A stretch of DNA of 64,000 bases from Arthrobacter roseus. Lineage in GTDB: Bacteria > Actinomycetota > Actinomycetes > Actinomycetales > Micrococcaceae. The position numbers and the translations under genes are program-made. The DNA lies in the NCBI RefSeq assembly GCF_016907875.1, contig NZ_JAFBCU010000001.1, positions 2,046,001 through 2,110,000 on the forward strand, written 5' to 3'. Position 1 is the stretch's first letter; every line of letters starts with the position of its first letter. Shown one piece after another: positions 42,701 to 54,637 of this stretch. The notes below the pieces were generated by a model. It saw only the letters and a list, made by a program, of their open reading frames with translations. It ran no database searches and was not told the DNA's origin.

Positions 42701-43636
42701 ATGGCACGTATATACGACGACGTTACTCAAATTGTGGGCGGTACCCCGCTCGTGCGACTGAACCACTTGACCGAAGGCCTCGACGCTGAGGTGGCCGTGA
42801 AACTGGAATTCTACAATCCAGCCAACAGCGTGAAGGATCGTATTGGCGTTGCCATCGTCAATGCTGCCGAAGCGTCCGGCCAGCTCAAGCCTGGCGGCAC
42901 CATTGTTGAGGGAACGTCCGGGAATACGGGAATCGCGCTGGCCATGGTTGGCGCTGCCCGCGGGTATCGGGTCATTCTGACCATGCCCGAAACCATGTCC
43001 ACCGAGCGCCGTGTCATGCTGCGTGCCTATGGTGCGGACATAATTCTGACTCCTGGTGCTGAAGGCATGAGCGGAGCAGTCGAACGGGCACAGCAGATCG
43101 TCGCGGAGACGGACAACGCTATCTGGGCCCAGCAGTTCGCCAACGAAGCCAACCCAGCCATCCACAGATCAACCACTGGTGAAGAAATCTGGGAAGACAC
43201 AAATGGTGAAATCGACATCTTTGTTGCCGGCATTGGTACTGGTGGAACAATTACCGGAGTGGGTCAGCTGCTCCGCGAGCGTAAGCCCGGAGTTCAGATT
43301 GTGGCGGTGGAGCCCAAAGACTCTGCCATCCTGACCGGTGGCGCACCTGGACCCCACAAGTTGCAAGGCCTCGGCGCAAACTTTGTTCCCGAGATCCTCG
43401 ACACGGACATCTATGACGAGGTCTTCGATGCGCCATTGGAGGAATCGATCCAGGTGGCGCGAGACCTAGGCCGACGCGAAGGCATTCTCGGGGGTATCTC
43501 ATCCGGTGCCATTGTCTGGGCAGCACTTGAGCTGGCGAAGCGGCCGGAGAATAAGGGCAAACTGATTGTTGCGATCGTCTGCGATTTCGGCGAACGGTAC
43601 ATTTCGACCCTGCTCTACGACGACATCCGCAACTAA
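42701..43636 (+). CDS. cysK: Cysteine synthase A (O-acetylserine sulfhydrylase)
   Basis: PLP enzyme of 311 aa that makes cysteine from O-acetylserine and sulfide. The PLP lysine is in [11 protein letters not shown] (Lys45), the substrate loop is TSGNTG and the phosphate loop is [10 protein letters not shown]. The [12 protein letters not shown] motif closes the active site. The frame is open upstream, but the ATG at 42701 has an AGGA and fits the family ([17 protein letters not shown]). It is followed 53 bp later by cysE, which makes its substrate. Confidence 0.96.
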   Translation: MARIYDDVTQIVGGTPLVRLNHLTEGLDAEVAVKLEFYNPANSVKDRIGVAIVNAAEASGQLKPGGTIVEGTSGNTGIALAMVGAARGYRVILTMPETMSTERRVMLRAYGADIILTPGAEGMSGAVERAQQIVAETDNAIWAQQFANEANPAIHRSTTGEEIWEDTNGEIDIFVAGIGTGGTITGVGQLLRERKPGVQIVAVEPKDSAILTGGAPGPHKLQGLGANFVPEILDTDIYDEVFDAPLEESIQVARDLGRREGILGGISSGAIVWAALELAKRPENKGKLIVAIVCDFGERYISTLLYDDIRN

Positions 43637-43689
43637 CGTTCTTCGCCGCATAGTGACTGCGGCAACCCCTAGCCTGGACGAGGAGTCCC

Positions 43690-44289
43690 GTGACCCTATT
43701 TGGCGCGTCGTTTGCGCGGCTGCAGGAAGACCTTGAGACCGCGCGCACCCACGATCCTGCGTCGCGGGGCCGCGTTGAAGACGCACTGTCATATCCGGGT
43801 CTGCACGCCATCTGGGTGCACCGGCTGACTCATCGTATGTGGGCCAAACCGGGCCTGCGGACAGCGGCGCGCGTTCTGTCCCAGGTAGCCAGAACCGCAA
43901 CAGGTGTGGAAATCCATCCAGGGGCAACTATAGGGCGGCGCTTCTTCATTGACCACGGCATGGGGGTGGTCATCGGTGAGACGACTGAGATCGGTGACGA
44001 CGTGATGATGTACAACGGCGTTAATCTTGGTGGGCGGTCGCTGGCCAGGATCAAGCGGCATCCGACGATCGGGAACAAAGTCATGATCGGCGCCGGTGCC
44101 AAAATTTTAGGACCAATCACTGTTGGCGAGGGAAGTGCGGTGGGCGCCAACGCCGTCGTCGTCAAGGACGCCCCCGCTGATTCCATCATCACCGGGATCC
44201 CAGCGACCTGGCGACACCGGGACAGCCGGCGCGAAACCCAGCCGGCTGTTGATCCGGCCGTCTATGTGGACCCGGCCATGTATATCTAG
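43690..44289 (+). CDS. cysE: Serine O-acetyltransferase
   Basis: A 199-aa left-handed beta-helix acetyltransferase that supplies O-acetylserine to CysK. The family signature [20 protein letters not shown] leads into several hexapeptide repeats. The N-terminal domain is short, as in the EpsC-type/actinobacterial form. The C-terminal tail ends in DPAMYI. A terminal Ile is the residue used to dock into CysK, so a cysteine synthase complex is plausible. GTG start with GAGGAG upstream. Confidence 0.95.
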   Translation: MTLFGASFARLQEDLETARTHDPASRGRVEDALSYPGLHAIWVHRLTHRMWAKPGLRTAARVLSQVARTATGVEIHPGATIGRRFFIDHGMGVVIGETTEIGDDVMMYNGVNLGGRSLARIKRHPTIGNKVMIGAGAKILGPITVGEGSAVGANAVVVKDAPADSIITGIPATWRHRDSRRETQPAVDPAVYVDPAMYI

Positions 44290-44310
44290 GCCGGGCCCCA
44301 TCGGTGGAGC

Positions 44311-45747
<1,437 letters not shown>

Positions 45748-45840
45748 GAACATTTCCTTTCGTCATGGGTAAGGACCACACTATTGCCCGGAGCGCAGGC
45801 GTGGCTATTGTGACCGTTCCGCCGATAGACTGGTGAAATT

Positions 45841-47226
45841 ATGAGTTGTTATACCTCCGTCCTTGAGCTTTTCAGTATCGGCATCGGCCCGTCTAGTTCG
45901 CACACCGTCGGCCCCATGCGCGCCGCCCTGTTGTTTGCACATCAGTTGAAGGACAAGGATCTGCTGCCCCGCACCGCAAGCGCGCGTGTTTGGCTGTACG
46001 GTTCCCTGGGTGCCACTGGTATTGGCCACGGGACCCCGAATGCGATTCTGGCGGGCCTCGCAGGTTTCAGTCCCGAAACTGTTGATCCAATGGTCCCCGG
46101 CAAGCTGGCAACCACCCTGGCCGGTGCGGGAACACTGGAGTTACTCGGGGCGCAATCGATCTCCATGTCCCCCAGAGACATCATGCTGGAACCGCGGACG
46201 GTCCTTCCGCGTCATCCCAACGCCATGAAGATTTCGGCTTTCGACGCCGACGGTGCTGAAGTCCTCACCGAGACGTACTTCTCGATCGGCGGTGGGTTTG
46301 TTGAGGTGGACTCAGACACTGCGGTCAGCGACCCCACCCCGGCCTCACCGGCAGCCGAGCTGCCCTATACCTTCCAGTTTGCGGATGAACTTCTGGAAAT
46401 CTGCAAGCGTGAGAATCTTTCAATCTCCGACGTCGCGTGGGCCAATGAATGTGCTCTGCGGCCGGAGGATGAGGTGCGGCGCGGCATCGACGCCATCTGG
46501 AACACCATGCGCGAGTGTGTGGAGGCAGGCCTGTCCGTAGGCGGAACCCTTCCCGGCGGCCTCAGAGCGCGACGTCGGGCGGCCGCTATCGCAGCACACC
46601 TTGAGGCTGTCGCCGATGAGCGGGAAACGTCACTCGAGTGGCTGCAGGCGTTCGCAATTGCCGTCAATGAGGAAAACGCGGCTGGCGGGCGCGTAGTAAC
46701 GGCGCCCACGAATGGTGCAGCCGGCATCATCCCAGCGGTTATGCACTACTTTGACCGGTTCATTCCGCAGGACCCGGAAACGAAGAAAGACAACATCCGG
46801 CGCTTCCTGCTTGTGGCAGCCGCTATCGGATCCCTGTACAAAGGGAACGCCTCGATCTCCGGCGCTGAGGCTGGTTGCCAGGGTGAGGTGGGGTCCGCTT
46901 GTTCCATGGCCTCTGGCGCCCTTTGCGAGGTCCTCGGCGGGACCCCAGACCAGGTGGAGAACGCTGCAGAGATTGGCATGGAGCATAATCTAGGCCTGAC
47001 CTGTGATCCCGTTGGAGGGCTCGTCCAGCTGCCATGCATTGAACGCAACGCGATTGCTGCGGGGAAGGCTGTTGCTTCCGCCCGCATGGCTCTGTATGGA
47101 GACGGGCAGCACATCGTCTCCCTCGACACCGTCATTGAAACCATGCGCCAGACTGGCCGTGACATGTCCAGCAAATATAAGGAAACGTCCGAGGGCGGTC
47201 TTGCTGTCAACGTGATCGAGTGCTGA
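45841..47226 (+). CDS. sdaA: L-serine ammonia-lyase (iron-sulfur dependent)
   Basis: Converts serine to pyruvate and ammonia. A single-chain enzyme of 461 aa with the beta domain first (SVLELFSIGIGPSSSHTVGPMRAA) and the catalytic alpha domain after about residue 190. The 4Fe-4S cysteines are in GCQGEVGSACSMA, GLTCDPVGGLVQLPC. It is divergent from gnd and lies just upstream of tRNA-Val. Confidence 0.96.
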   Translation: MSCYTSVLELFSIGIGPSSSHTVGPMRAALLFAHQLKDKDLLPRTASARVWLYGSLGATGIGHGTPNAILAGLAGFSPETVDPMVPGKLATTLAGAGTLELLGAQSISMSPRDIMLEPRTVLPRHPNAMKISAFDADGAEVLTETYFSIGGGFVEVDSDTAVSDPTPASPAAELPYTFQFADELLEICKRENLSISDVAWANECALRPEDEVRRGIDAIWNTMRECVEAGLSVGGTLPGGLRARRRAAAIAAHLEAVADERETSLEWLQAFAIAVNEENAAGGRVVTAPTNGAAGIIPAVMHYFDRFIPQDPETKKDNIRRFLLVAAAIGSLYKGNASISGAEAGCQGEVGSACSMASGALCEVLGGTPDQVENAAEIGMEHNLGLTCDPVGGLVQLPCIERNAIAAGKAVASARMALYGDGQHIVSLDTVIETMRQTGRDMSSKYKETSEGGLAVNVIEC

Positions 47227-47300
47227 GCCAGGATTACGTTTTGCCGTAGGTTTCCGGTAAAGTAATTCATCGTGAAGTTCAGCGGAAACGCTGTCATCAC

Positions 47301-47376
47301 GGGTCTTTAGCTCAGCTGGTAGAGCGCCACGTTTACACCGTGGATGTCATCGGTTCGATCCCGGTAGGACCCACCA
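47301..47376 (+). tRNA. tRNA-Val(TAC)
   Basis: Acceptor GGGTCTT/AGGACCC, anticodon loop TTTACAC (anticodon TAC), T-loop GGTTCGATCC. CCA is encoded at 47374-47376. Confidence 0.95.
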
Positions 47377-47379
47377 ATT

Positions 47380-47423
47380 GCCCCGCCGTATGAAGCGAAT
47401 TGCTTGGTTCGGTGGGGCTTTTT
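47380..47423 (+). terminator. Rho-independent terminator after tRNA-Val
   Basis: GCCCCGCCG pairs with CGGTGGGGC (one G-T pair) around a 21-nt loop and is followed by TTTTT. Confidence 0.85.
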
Positions 47424-47453
47424 ACTGACCCGATGGAGACGCGGCAACGCATC

Positions 47454-48368
47454 TCAGAGCGCTGGCAGGACCTGAGCCAGGTGCGTCAGTGCTGTCGAGG
47501 TTCCCATGTCGATTTTTAGCGTTGCGTGGTCATCTCCCCGGGTCCATCCTCGATTGATGATGACCACCGGTCCCCCGTTTTTGGCCATTCGGCGCACGAA
47601 TCTTAGTCCGCTCATCACTGACAATGACGAACCAGCCACGAGCAACGCATCAGCATCGTCGACCATGCGAAAAGCCCGTGCCACCCTGTCTTTGGGCACG
47701 GACTCACCGAAGTACACAAAGTCGGGTTTCAGCATTCCGCCACATACTGGGCAGTCGGCCACGTTGAAGTCCAGAGTCTCTTCCACGTCTGCATCGGCGT
47801 CAGGGGCGACGTCGCCGGCGCTTCCTACACTCTCCGCATAGCCAGGATTAAGGTCCTCCAGAATTCCCGCGAGCACCGAACGAGGTATTCGTGTACCGCA
47901 GCTCAAACACACCACGGTATCGAACCGCCCGTGGAGGTCAACCACGTTGACGCTTCCGGCTGTTTCGTGCAGACGATCGACGTTCTGGGTGATGAGACCG
48001 GTGAGGATACGTTTCTCTTCGAAGCTCGCCAGAGCATAATGGCCTGCGTTGGGTTCGGCCTGCCGCAGATAGTGCCAACCAACGTGATTGCGCGCCCAGT
48101 AACGCTGCCGCTGATTATCATCGCGGCTGAACTCCTGAAACGTCATGGGTTTGCGCGGAACAGCGTTGGGTCCGCGGTAGTCAGGGATGCCCGAATCCGT
48201 GCTCAGGCCTGCCCCCGTCAGGACGGCGAGACGTCGTCCACCCAGAAGATCCTGGGCCTGCTGCAGCAATTCCTGCTCGTACAGTTCCGGTCCCGGCAGC
48301 TCAGCGTCAGCGTCCCTGGTAGGAAAGCCTGTCATGCCAACTGGAACGATTCGCGGACTCTCAGTCAT
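47454..48368 (-). CDS. Sir2 family NAD-dependent protein deacylase
   Basis: Sirtuin of 304 aa. The NAD site is TGAGLSTDSGIPDYRG (about 51-66) and QNVDRLH, and the catalytic His is in DLHGR. The zinc module has CLSCG and CPVCGG. A 30-residue acidic insert (DVAPDADADVEETLDF) lies between the Cys pairs. The PDYRGPN motif places it with the class II, SIRT4-like group, which removes acyl groups other than acetyl. Its ATG overlaps the ahpE stop as ATGA, so the two are translationally coupled. Confidence 0.93.
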   Translation of the reverse strand: MTESPRIVPVGMTGFPTRDADAELPGPELYEQELLQQAQDLLGGRRLAVLTGAGLSTDSGIPDYRGPNAVPRKPMTFQEFSRDDNQRQRYWARNHVGWHYLRQAEPNAGHYALASFEEKRILTGLITQNVDRLHETAGSVNVVDLHGRFDTVVCLSCGTRIPRSVLAGILEDLNPGYAESVGSAGDVAPDADADVEETLDFNVADCPVCGGMLKPDFVYFGESVPKDRVARAFRMVDDADALLVAGSSLSVMSGLRFVRRMAKNGGPVVIINRGWTRGDDHATLKIDMGTSTALTHLAQVLPAL

Positions 48369-48841
48369 CCGGGCACCTCCGCCCGCAGGCTCTCCAAGGC
48401 ATCCAGGTACTTCCCGAACTCTCTCGCCTCCCCCCGCCCGGACGAGACAACGCTGCGCACCACTCCCAGGCCGTCAATGAAGAACGTTCCGCGTCCGGCG
48501 AAGCCATGCTCATCATCGAAAACCCCGAACTGGCGTGATACCCGACCGTGCGGCCAGAAATCGCTGAGCAGATCGAAGTTCAGCCCCTCGGCGTCCGCGA
48601 AAGAACGTAGCGCGTACTTGTGGTCCGTCGAGACAGCCAAAATCCGCACCCCCGCCTCATCAAACACGTGACGGTTGTGCTGCAATTCTGCTAGCTCCCC
48701 CGCACAGACCGAGGAAAAGGCGAAAGGGAAGAAAACTATTGCGGTGGCAACACCGCCAGGGGTGGACAGCTGTATGGGCTCCCCAAACTGATTCGACAAC
48801 TCAAAGCCGGAAACCGTTTCCCCGACTACCGGCCGCCCCAT
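48365..48841 (-). CDS. AhpE-like peroxiredoxin
   Basis: A 158-aa 1-Cys-type peroxiredoxin. The peroxidatic cysteine is in FAFSSVCAGELAELQ. The fold markers AIVFFPF, VRILAVSTD and FFIDGLGVVRSVV are present. The usual PxxxTxxC Thr is replaced by Ser (FSSVC). It sits between DUF3052 (4-bp gap) and the sirtuin (ATGA overlap). In Mycobacterium ahpE also neighbours the DUF3052 gene and aceE, which supports the assignment. Confidence 0.88.
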   Translation of the reverse strand: MGRPVVGETVSGFELSNQFGEPIQLSTPGGVATAIVFFPFAFSSVCAGELAELQHNRHVFDEAGVRILAVSTDHKYALRSFADAEGLNFDLLSDFWPHGRVSRQFGVFDDEHGFAGRGTFFIDGLGVVRSVVSSGRGEAREFGKYLDALESLRAEVPG

Positions 48842-48845
48842 TGAT

Positions 48846-49265
48846 CTATGACTTGCGTCGCGCAACCAAGCGCGCGGCCGCCCAGTCATCGCAGACGCCG
48901 GCTGACGTCGTGGAATGGAGCCCGGCTGTGGGAGCGGCCTCCTGGATATCGTTTGGAGCCACGTACCCCTCACGACCAGACTTGGGCGTCAGCAGCCAGA
49001 CGACTCCCCCGTCGTCGAGCGTGGTCAATGAATCTACGAGAGCATCAATCAGGTCGCCGTCGTCGTTCCGCCACCACAGGATGACGCCGTCAACAACTTC
49101 CTGATCCTCCTCAGTGAGAAGTTCCGAGCCAATGAGAGCCTCGAGGTTTGCCCGAAAGTCGAAGTCAACGTCTTCGTCGTAACCCAACTCCTGAATCAGG
49201 TCTCCATTTTTGAAACCCAACTTGCCCGCCAGATTTTGATCCGTGGCGGCTTCGGCCTCACTCAC
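48846..49265 (-). CDS. DUF3052 family protein
   Basis: A 139-aa acidic protein of the DUF3052 family, restricted to actinobacteria and of unknown function. It has the conserved LGFKNGDLIQELGYDEDVD start, WWRNDDGDLIDALVD and WLLTPKSGREGYV. GTG at 49265 has AGGAGG 6 nt upstream. It is divergent from aceE, with about 230 bp of shared promoter region, and leads the DUF3052-ahpE-sir2 operon. Confidence 0.92.
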   Translation of the reverse strand: MSEAEAATDQNLAGKLGFKNGDLIQELGYDEDVDFDFRANLEALIGSELLTEEDQEVVDGVILWWRNDDGDLIDALVDSLTTLDDGGVVWLLTPKSGREGYVAPNDIQEAAPTAGLHSTTSAGVCDDWAAARLVARRKS

Positions 49266-49495
49266 TGCGTTCCTCCTGCGATCCTTGTGAAAAGTTTGAC
49301 AAAGCCCACAGACCCCTTTCCGGGAAACTGTGTTCCTATAAGCCAACACCCTAATGCCCTCTGCATCAAGCCATTTGGATGCTCGTGGCCGTGTTGTCCC
49401 TGCTAAGCATAGGAGCGATAGAGTGGCAATGTGACGATCAGCAGTTCAACACCCCTGACGTACTGGTCGATTTCTGCACTTGAGAGAGGTTGAAC

Positions 49496-52237
49496 GTGGC
49501 CACTGGAGAAGACACCAATGACATCCTGAGCGGACTGACACATCAGCTGCGGGATCGCGATCCGGAAGAAACCCAGGAGTGGATCGAATCGCTGGATCAG
49601 CTGATTAAGAGCGGCGGTACCGAACGCGCGCAGTACATTATGCGTTCGCTGTTGCAGCGGGCCGGTGCGCAGAGCGTCGGTGTGCCAATGGTCACCACCA
49701 CCGACTACGTCAACACCATCCCCACGGATCAGGAACCGAAGTTCCCCGGGGACGAGGAAATCGAGCGCAAGTACCGTTCCTGGATGCGTTGGAACGCTGC
49801 GGTCATGGTGCACCGGGCGCAGCGACCCGAGGTCGGCGTGGGCGGACACATTTCCACCTACGCCGGCGCCGCAACGCTCTACGAGGTGGGGTTCAACCAC
49901 TTCTTCCGCGGCAAGGACCATGCCAGCGGCGGCGACCAGGTGTTCTTCCAGGGCCACGCTTCGCCGGGCATGTACGCCCGCGCCTTCATGGAAGGCCGCC
50001 TGTCCGAAGAAGACCTGGATGGTTTCCGCCAGGAGAAATCCCGCAAGGGCCACGCTCTCTCTTCCTACCCGCACCCCCGCAATATGCCGGACTTCTGGGA
50101 GTTCCCCACCGTTTCCATGGGCATCGGCCCCATGAACGCTATTTACCAAGCCCAATCCAACCGCTATTTGCAAAACCGTGGCCTGAAAGACACCTCCGAC
50201 CAGCAGGTGTGGGCGTTCCTGGGCGACGGCGAAATGGACGAACCAGAGTCCCGCGGCCTGCTACAAGTAGCGGCGAATGAGAACCTGGACAATCTAAACT
50301 TTGTGATCAACTGCAACCTGCAGCGCCTCGATGGGCCGGTGCGCGGCAACGGCAAGATCATGCAGGAACTCGAGGCGTTCTTCCGCGGTGCGGGCTGGAA
50401 TGTCATCAAGGTAGTCTGGGGCCGCGAGTGGGATGACCTGCTCGAGCGCGATAAGGACGGCGCTCTGGTGGACATCATGAACACCACGCCCGACGGCGAT
50501 TACCAGACCTACAAGGCTGAATCCGGCGGTTTCATTCGGGATCACTTCTTTGGAAAGTCCCCGCAGACCAAAGAAATGGTCGCGGACATGAGTGATCAGG
50601 AGATCTGGAACCTCAAGCGCGGTGGCCACGATTACCGCAAGGTTCATGCCGCCTATAAGGCTGCCACGGAGTTCAAGGGCAAGCCCACCGTGATCCTCCT
50701 CAAGACGGTGAAGGGCTACGGCCTGGGTACACACTTTGAGGGCCGTAATGCCACGCACCAGATGAAGAAACTCACCCTGGATGACCTCAAGGAATTCCGC
50801 GACCATCTGCGGATTCCGATCAGCGATGAGGAGCTGGAGAAGAACCCCTACCTGCCGCCGTACTACCACCCCGGTGCCGATGCGCCGGAGATCAAGTACA
50901 TGATGGAACGCCGCCGTGAGCTCGGCGGAAGCCTGCCAGCCAGGTCGAGTGATCACGAACCGTTGCATCTGCCCGGCGATGAGGCGTACGAAGTAGCCAA
51001 CCGTGGTTCCGGGAAGCAGCAAGCTGCCACCACCATGGCGTTCGTTCGGTTACTCAAGGAGCTGATGCGGGACAAAGAGTTCGGCAAGCACGTTGTGCCG
51101 ATCGTCCCCGATGAGGCCAGAACCTTCGGGATGGATTCATTTTTCCCGACCGCGAAGATTTATAACCCGCACGGTCAGAACTATCTCTCCGTGGACCGTG
51201 ATCTGATCCTGGCGTACAAGGAATCTCCTCAGGGACAGATCATCCACGTGGGCATCAACGAAGCCGGATCAGTGGCCGCATTCACGGCAGCGGGCAGTTC
51301 CTATGCAACACACGGTGTTCCGCTCGTGCCGGTCTACGTGTTCTACTCCATGTTCGGATTCCAACGCACCGGAGATTACATCTGGGCTGCCGCAGACCAG
51401 ATGAGCCGCGGATTCCTGATTTCCGCGACCGCCGGCCGGACCACCCTTACCGGTGAAGGACTGCAGCACGCGGACGGACATTCACCGATTTTGGCGTCCA
51501 CCAACCCAGCAGTGAAGACCTACGATCCAGCGTACGGCTACGAGATCGGACACATTGTCCGCCACGGGTTGGAGGAGATGTACGGGGAAGACTCGGAAGA
51601 CCCCAACGTCATCTACAACATCATGGTTTACAACGAGCCGATCCTTCAGCCGGCGGCACCGGAGAACCTCGATGTCGAGGGCATTATCCGTGGGATTTAT
51701 AGGCTGGCACCAGCCCAATCCGAGGGGCCGCGGGCACAACTGATGGCCTCCGGCGTCGCTATCTCGTGGGCATTGGAAGCGCAGCAGATGCTCGCCGACG
51801 ACTGGGGCGTGTCAGCAGATGTCTGGTCCGTGACGTCGTGGAACGAACTGCGCCGTGACGGTCTCCAAGCGGAAGAGGAAGCTTTCCTCAACCCTGAGGA
51901 ACCAAAGCGGACTCCCTTTGTCACCAAAAAGCTCGAGGGCGCGGAAGGGCCAATCGTCGCATCAACTGACTACATGCATGCGGTTCCGGACCAGATCCGG
52001 CAATTCGTTCCCAACGATTTTGCGACGCTCGGCGCAGATGGGTTTGGGTTCGCCGACACTCGCGCGGCCGCACGTCGATTCTTCAAGATCGACAGCGCAT
52101 CCATGGTCGTCAGGACGTTGGAGATGCTCGCAGATCGCGATGAAATCGACTCCTCAACGCCTCGCCAGGCGATAGACAAGTACAGCCTACTGGACGTCAA
52201 TGCGGGCAACGATGGTGAGGCCGGCGGCTCGGAGTAA
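49496..52237 (+). CDS. aceE: Pyruvate dehydrogenase E1 component (homodimeric)
   Basis: A 913-aa single-chain E1 that decarboxylates pyruvate with thiamine diphosphate and passes acetyl to E2. The ThDP motif [10 protein letters not shown]...NFVINCN is at about 230-265. The conserved [16 protein letters not shown] and [18 protein letters not shown] segments are intact. GTG at 49496 has GAGAGG 6 nt upstream. A TTG two codons before it overlaps that SD and is less likely. It lies upstream of the fab regulator and operon, which use the acetyl-CoA. Confidence 0.96.
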   Translation: MATGEDTNDILSGLTHQLRDRDPEETQEWIESLDQLIKSGGTERAQYIMRSLLQRAGAQSVGVPMVTTTDYVNTIPTDQEPKFPGDEEIERKYRSWMRWNAAVMVHRAQRPEVGVGGHISTYAGAATLYEVGFNHFFRGKDHASGGDQVFFQGHASPGMYARAFMEGRLSEEDLDGFRQEKSRKGHALSSYPHPRNMPDFWEFPTVSMGIGPMNAIYQAQSNRYLQNRGLKDTSDQQVWAFLGDGEMDEPESRGLLQVAANENLDNLNFVINCNLQRLDGPVRGNGKIMQELEAFFRGAGWNVIKVVWGREWDDLLERDKDGALVDIMNTTPDGDYQTYKAESGGFIRDHFFGKSPQTKEMVADMSDQEIWNLKRGGHDYRKVHAAYKAATEFKGKPTVILLKTVKGYGLGTHFEGRNATHQMKKLTLDDLKEFRDHLRIPISDEELEKNPYLPPYYHPGADAPEIKYMMERRRELGGSLPARSSDHEPLHLPGDEAYEVANRGSGKQQAATTMAFVRLLKELMRDKEFGKHVVPIVPDEARTFGMDSFFPTAKIYNPHGQNYLSVDRDLILAYKESPQGQIIHVGINEAGSVAAFTAAGSSYATHGVPLVPVYVFYSMFGFQRTGDYIWAAADQMSRGFLISATAGRTTLTGEGLQHADGHSPILASTNPAVKTYDPAYGYEIGHIVRHGLEEMYGEDSEDPNVIYNIMVYNEPILQPAAPENLDVEGIIRGIYRLAPAQSEGPRAQLMASGVAISWALEAQQMLADDWGVSADVWSVTSWNELRRDGLQAEEEAFLNPEEPKRTPFVTKKLEGAEGPIVASTDYMHAVPDQIRQFVPNDFATLGADGFGFADTRAAARRFFKIDSASMVVRTLEMLADRDEIDSSTPRQAIDKYSLLDVNAGNDGEAGGSE

Positions 52238-52316
52238 AGCACGCCGAGCGTTGGTCCGTTTTTTGTAGCCTTCTCACAACTCGTCGATCGGCGGGGCGCG
52301 GCAGTATGCTCGAATA

Positions 52317-53561
52317 ATGCCTGAGCCCCGCACGTCGACCAGCAAGGCTCGATCCCACCGCATGCCCGTAGCCGATCCGCGGACGGTGGATCGGCTTCGC
52401 GCGAATATTGGTGGTCTCTCCACAGCCACCCTGAAGCAGCTTGACCGTTCACTTCCCTGGTATCGAAGCCTGACACCGGACGAGAGGTCTGCCCTCGGCC
52501 TTGTGGCGCAGAAAGGCATCGCCTCGTTCGTCAACTGGTACGAAAAGCCCGCCTCCCCTGCATGGGTGCTCAGCGACGTCTTCGGAACGGCACCGACAGA
52601 GCTCACTCGATCAATCAGCCTGCAGAAAGCGCTCCAACTTATCCGCGTCGTCGTGGAAGTGGTCGAAGACAAAGTCCCGGAGCTCACGGCCGAAGCTGAT
52701 CAGGTCCTCGTGCGGGAAGCCGTCCTGCGATACTCCCGCGAAGTGGCGTTTGCTGCCGCCGACGTCTACGCACGGGCAGCTGAAACCCGCGGCTCCTGGG
52801 ACACGCGGCTGGAGGCCCTTGTTGTTGATGCCATTCTGCGTGGAGAAAGCTCGGATGCATTGCGAAGCCGCGTTGCCGCAGTCGGCTGGAAGTCAAAGGC
52901 TAACGTCACGGTCTTCGTGGGAAGTTCCCCCGCAGAACCCAGTGCCTCATTTGTCAATGAATTGCGCCGGGCCACGGGCCGGTTGGCGGAAGACACGCTG
53001 GTCGGAATCCAGGGTGACCGCCTGATCCTGGTCCTTGGCGGGGTAGAACCGAACGATGCCGCGTATCTCAGGCTCAGCGAACTCTTTGGTCCAGGTCCCG
53101 TGGTCTACGGACCTATTGCTGCTTCCCTCGTAGAGGCCAGTGCGTCTGCTCAAGCAGCGTTTGCGGGCTTGGCGGCTGCGCCGGCGTGGCCGCAGGCACC
53201 CAGGCCCGTGGCCGCCGATGACCTCTGGCCCGAACGGGTCATCTCCGGCGATGACTCCGCTCGACGGTCCCTGATCAAGGGTATCTACCGGCCGCTGGTC
53301 AATGCCTCCAACGGACTCGCCGTAACCGTGTCCACGTACCTGGTTCTTGGCCATAGTCTGGAGGCTACAGCCCGCGAACTATTTGTTCACGCCAATACGG
53401 TTCGCTACCGTCTGAAGCGCGTTTGCGACATCACCGGATGGGATCCGTTACTCCCCCGTGAGGCCTTTGTCCTTCAGACAGCACTGGTTGTTGGGCGTCT
53501 TTCAGCCCCTCCCTCATCCTCTCCTGAACGCCACATATCGAAGGGAACCGATGGTCGCTGA
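52317..53561 (+). CDS. fasR: PucR-type transcriptional regulator, FasR-like activator of fatty-acid synthesis
   Basis: A 414-aa regulator. The last 70 residues form the PucR/CdaR C-terminal HTH (LEATARELFVHANTVRYRLKRV, then CDITGWD). The central region is a GGDEF-like/CdaR fold with no nucleotide-cyclase motif. It sits immediately upstream of fabD-fabH-acpP-fabF, as FasR does in Streptomyces, where it activates that operon. The ATG at 52317 is used, although the SD is weak. A 117-bp gap before fabD would hold its target site. Confidence 0.88.
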   Translation: MPEPRTSTSKARSHRMPVADPRTVDRLRANIGGLSTATLKQLDRSLPWYRSLTPDERSALGLVAQKGIASFVNWYEKPASPAWVLSDVFGTAPTELTRSISLQKALQLIRVVVEVVEDKVPELTAEADQVLVREAVLRYSREVAFAAADVYARAAETRGSWDTRLEALVVDAILRGESSDALRSRVAAVGWKSKANVTVFVGSSPAEPSASFVNELRRATGRLAEDTLVGIQGDRLILVLGGVEPNDAAYLRLSELFGPGPVVYGPIAASLVEASASAQAAFAGLAAAPAWPQAPRPVAADDLWPERVISGDDSARRSLIKGIYRPLVNASNGLAVTVSTYLVLGHSLEATARELFVHANTVRYRLKRVCDITGWDPLLPREAFVLQTALVVGRLSAPPSSSPERHISKGTDGR

Positions 53562-53678
53562 GAGCTGTGCAGGAGGCGTCAGATCCACCCACCGTTGTAG
53601 ACTTCCTACAAGAGCGTGCCTTGAGCTTGGTTCACCGAAACACCCCATAAACCCTCCTAACTTTGGAAAGCTGGTTAA

Positions 53679-54629
53679 GTGCTTGCAATAGTCTGCCCTG
53701 GACAGGGCTCACAAACCCCAGGGTTCCTGACGCCCTGGCTCGAGTTGCCCGGTGTGAGGGACCATCTGGGGTCCCTCGGCGAGCAGGCGGGGCTGGATCT
53801 GGTCCAGCACGGCACCGTCTCAGATGAGGAAACCATCAAAGACACGGCGGTTGCCCAACCGCTGATCGTTGCCGCAGGCCTCGCCGCGGCACGTGTGCTC
53901 CTGAACGAGGAGAAACTCACCTCGTCAGTCATCGTCGCCGGGCATTCCGTCGGTGAGATCACAGCCGCCGCGCTCTCCGGTGCACTTGATGAGGCAGATG
54001 CCCTCTCTTTTGTCAGGACTCGGGCGAATGCCATGGCAACGGCAGCATCTGCTACGCCGACCGGCATGAGCGCTGTGCTCGGTGGAGCTCACGAGGACGT
54101 CATGGCAGCCATCAAGACAGCTGGACTGACTCCGGCGAACGTCAACGGCGGTGGCCAGATCGTTATCGCGGGGACGCTCTCCCAGCTCGAAGCATTCGCT
54201 GCCGCCCCGCCTGCTAAATCCAGAGTCATTCCGCTCAAGGTAGCCGGCGCATTCCACACCGACCACATGGCCACGGCCGTTGCCGCGCTGGAGGATCTCC
54301 GACCAGAGTTACGCCCCGGCATCCCCACTGCCACCTTGCTCTCGAATTACGACGGCGCTCCGGTCACCTCTGGCGAGGCCAACCTGGACAGCCTGATCGC
54401 ACAGGTCTCCCGGCCAGTCCGATGGGATCTATGCATGCAGACGATACTGGACGGCGGAGTCACCGGGCTGCTTGAACTTCCGCCAGCCGGAACGCTGACA
54501 GGTTTGGCACGCCGCGGGCTCAAGGGCGTAGAGACCCTAGCCCTGAAAACACCTGAGGATCTGGACGGCGCGCGTGAATTTATTGCACGCCACAGTGCCT
54601 CAACAACTATCGCAGCAGAAGGTAGATAA
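53679..54629 (+). CDS. fabD: Malonyl-CoA:ACP transacylase
   Basis: Loads malonate onto ACP, 316 aa. The catalytic Ser is in AGHSVGEI (about 90) and the His is in GAFHTDHM. The oxyanion motif CPGQGSQTPG is near the start. GTG at 53679. It is first in the fab operon, with fabH 8 bp downstream of its stop. Confidence 0.95.
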   Translation: MLAIVCPGQGSQTPGFLTPWLELPGVRDHLGSLGEQAGLDLVQHGTVSDEETIKDTAVAQPLIVAAGLAAARVLLNEEKLTSSVIVAGHSVGEITAAALSGALDEADALSFVRTRANAMATAASATPTGMSAVLGGAHEDVMAAIKTAGLTPANVNGGGQIVIAGTLSQLEAFAAAPPAKSRVIPLKVAGAFHTDHMATAVAALEDLRPELRPGIPTATLLSNYDGAPVTSGEANLDSLIAQVSRPVRWDLCMQTILDGGVTGLLELPPAGTLTGLARRGLKGVETLALKTPEDLDGAREFIARHSASTTIAAEGR

Positions 54630-54637
54630 GGACACCA

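Noticed and set aside
42239-43165. A 308-aa open frame on the minus strand opposite msrA and cysK
   Set aside because: It spans two well-supported genes and their spacer in antisense, and its composition is shadow-like.
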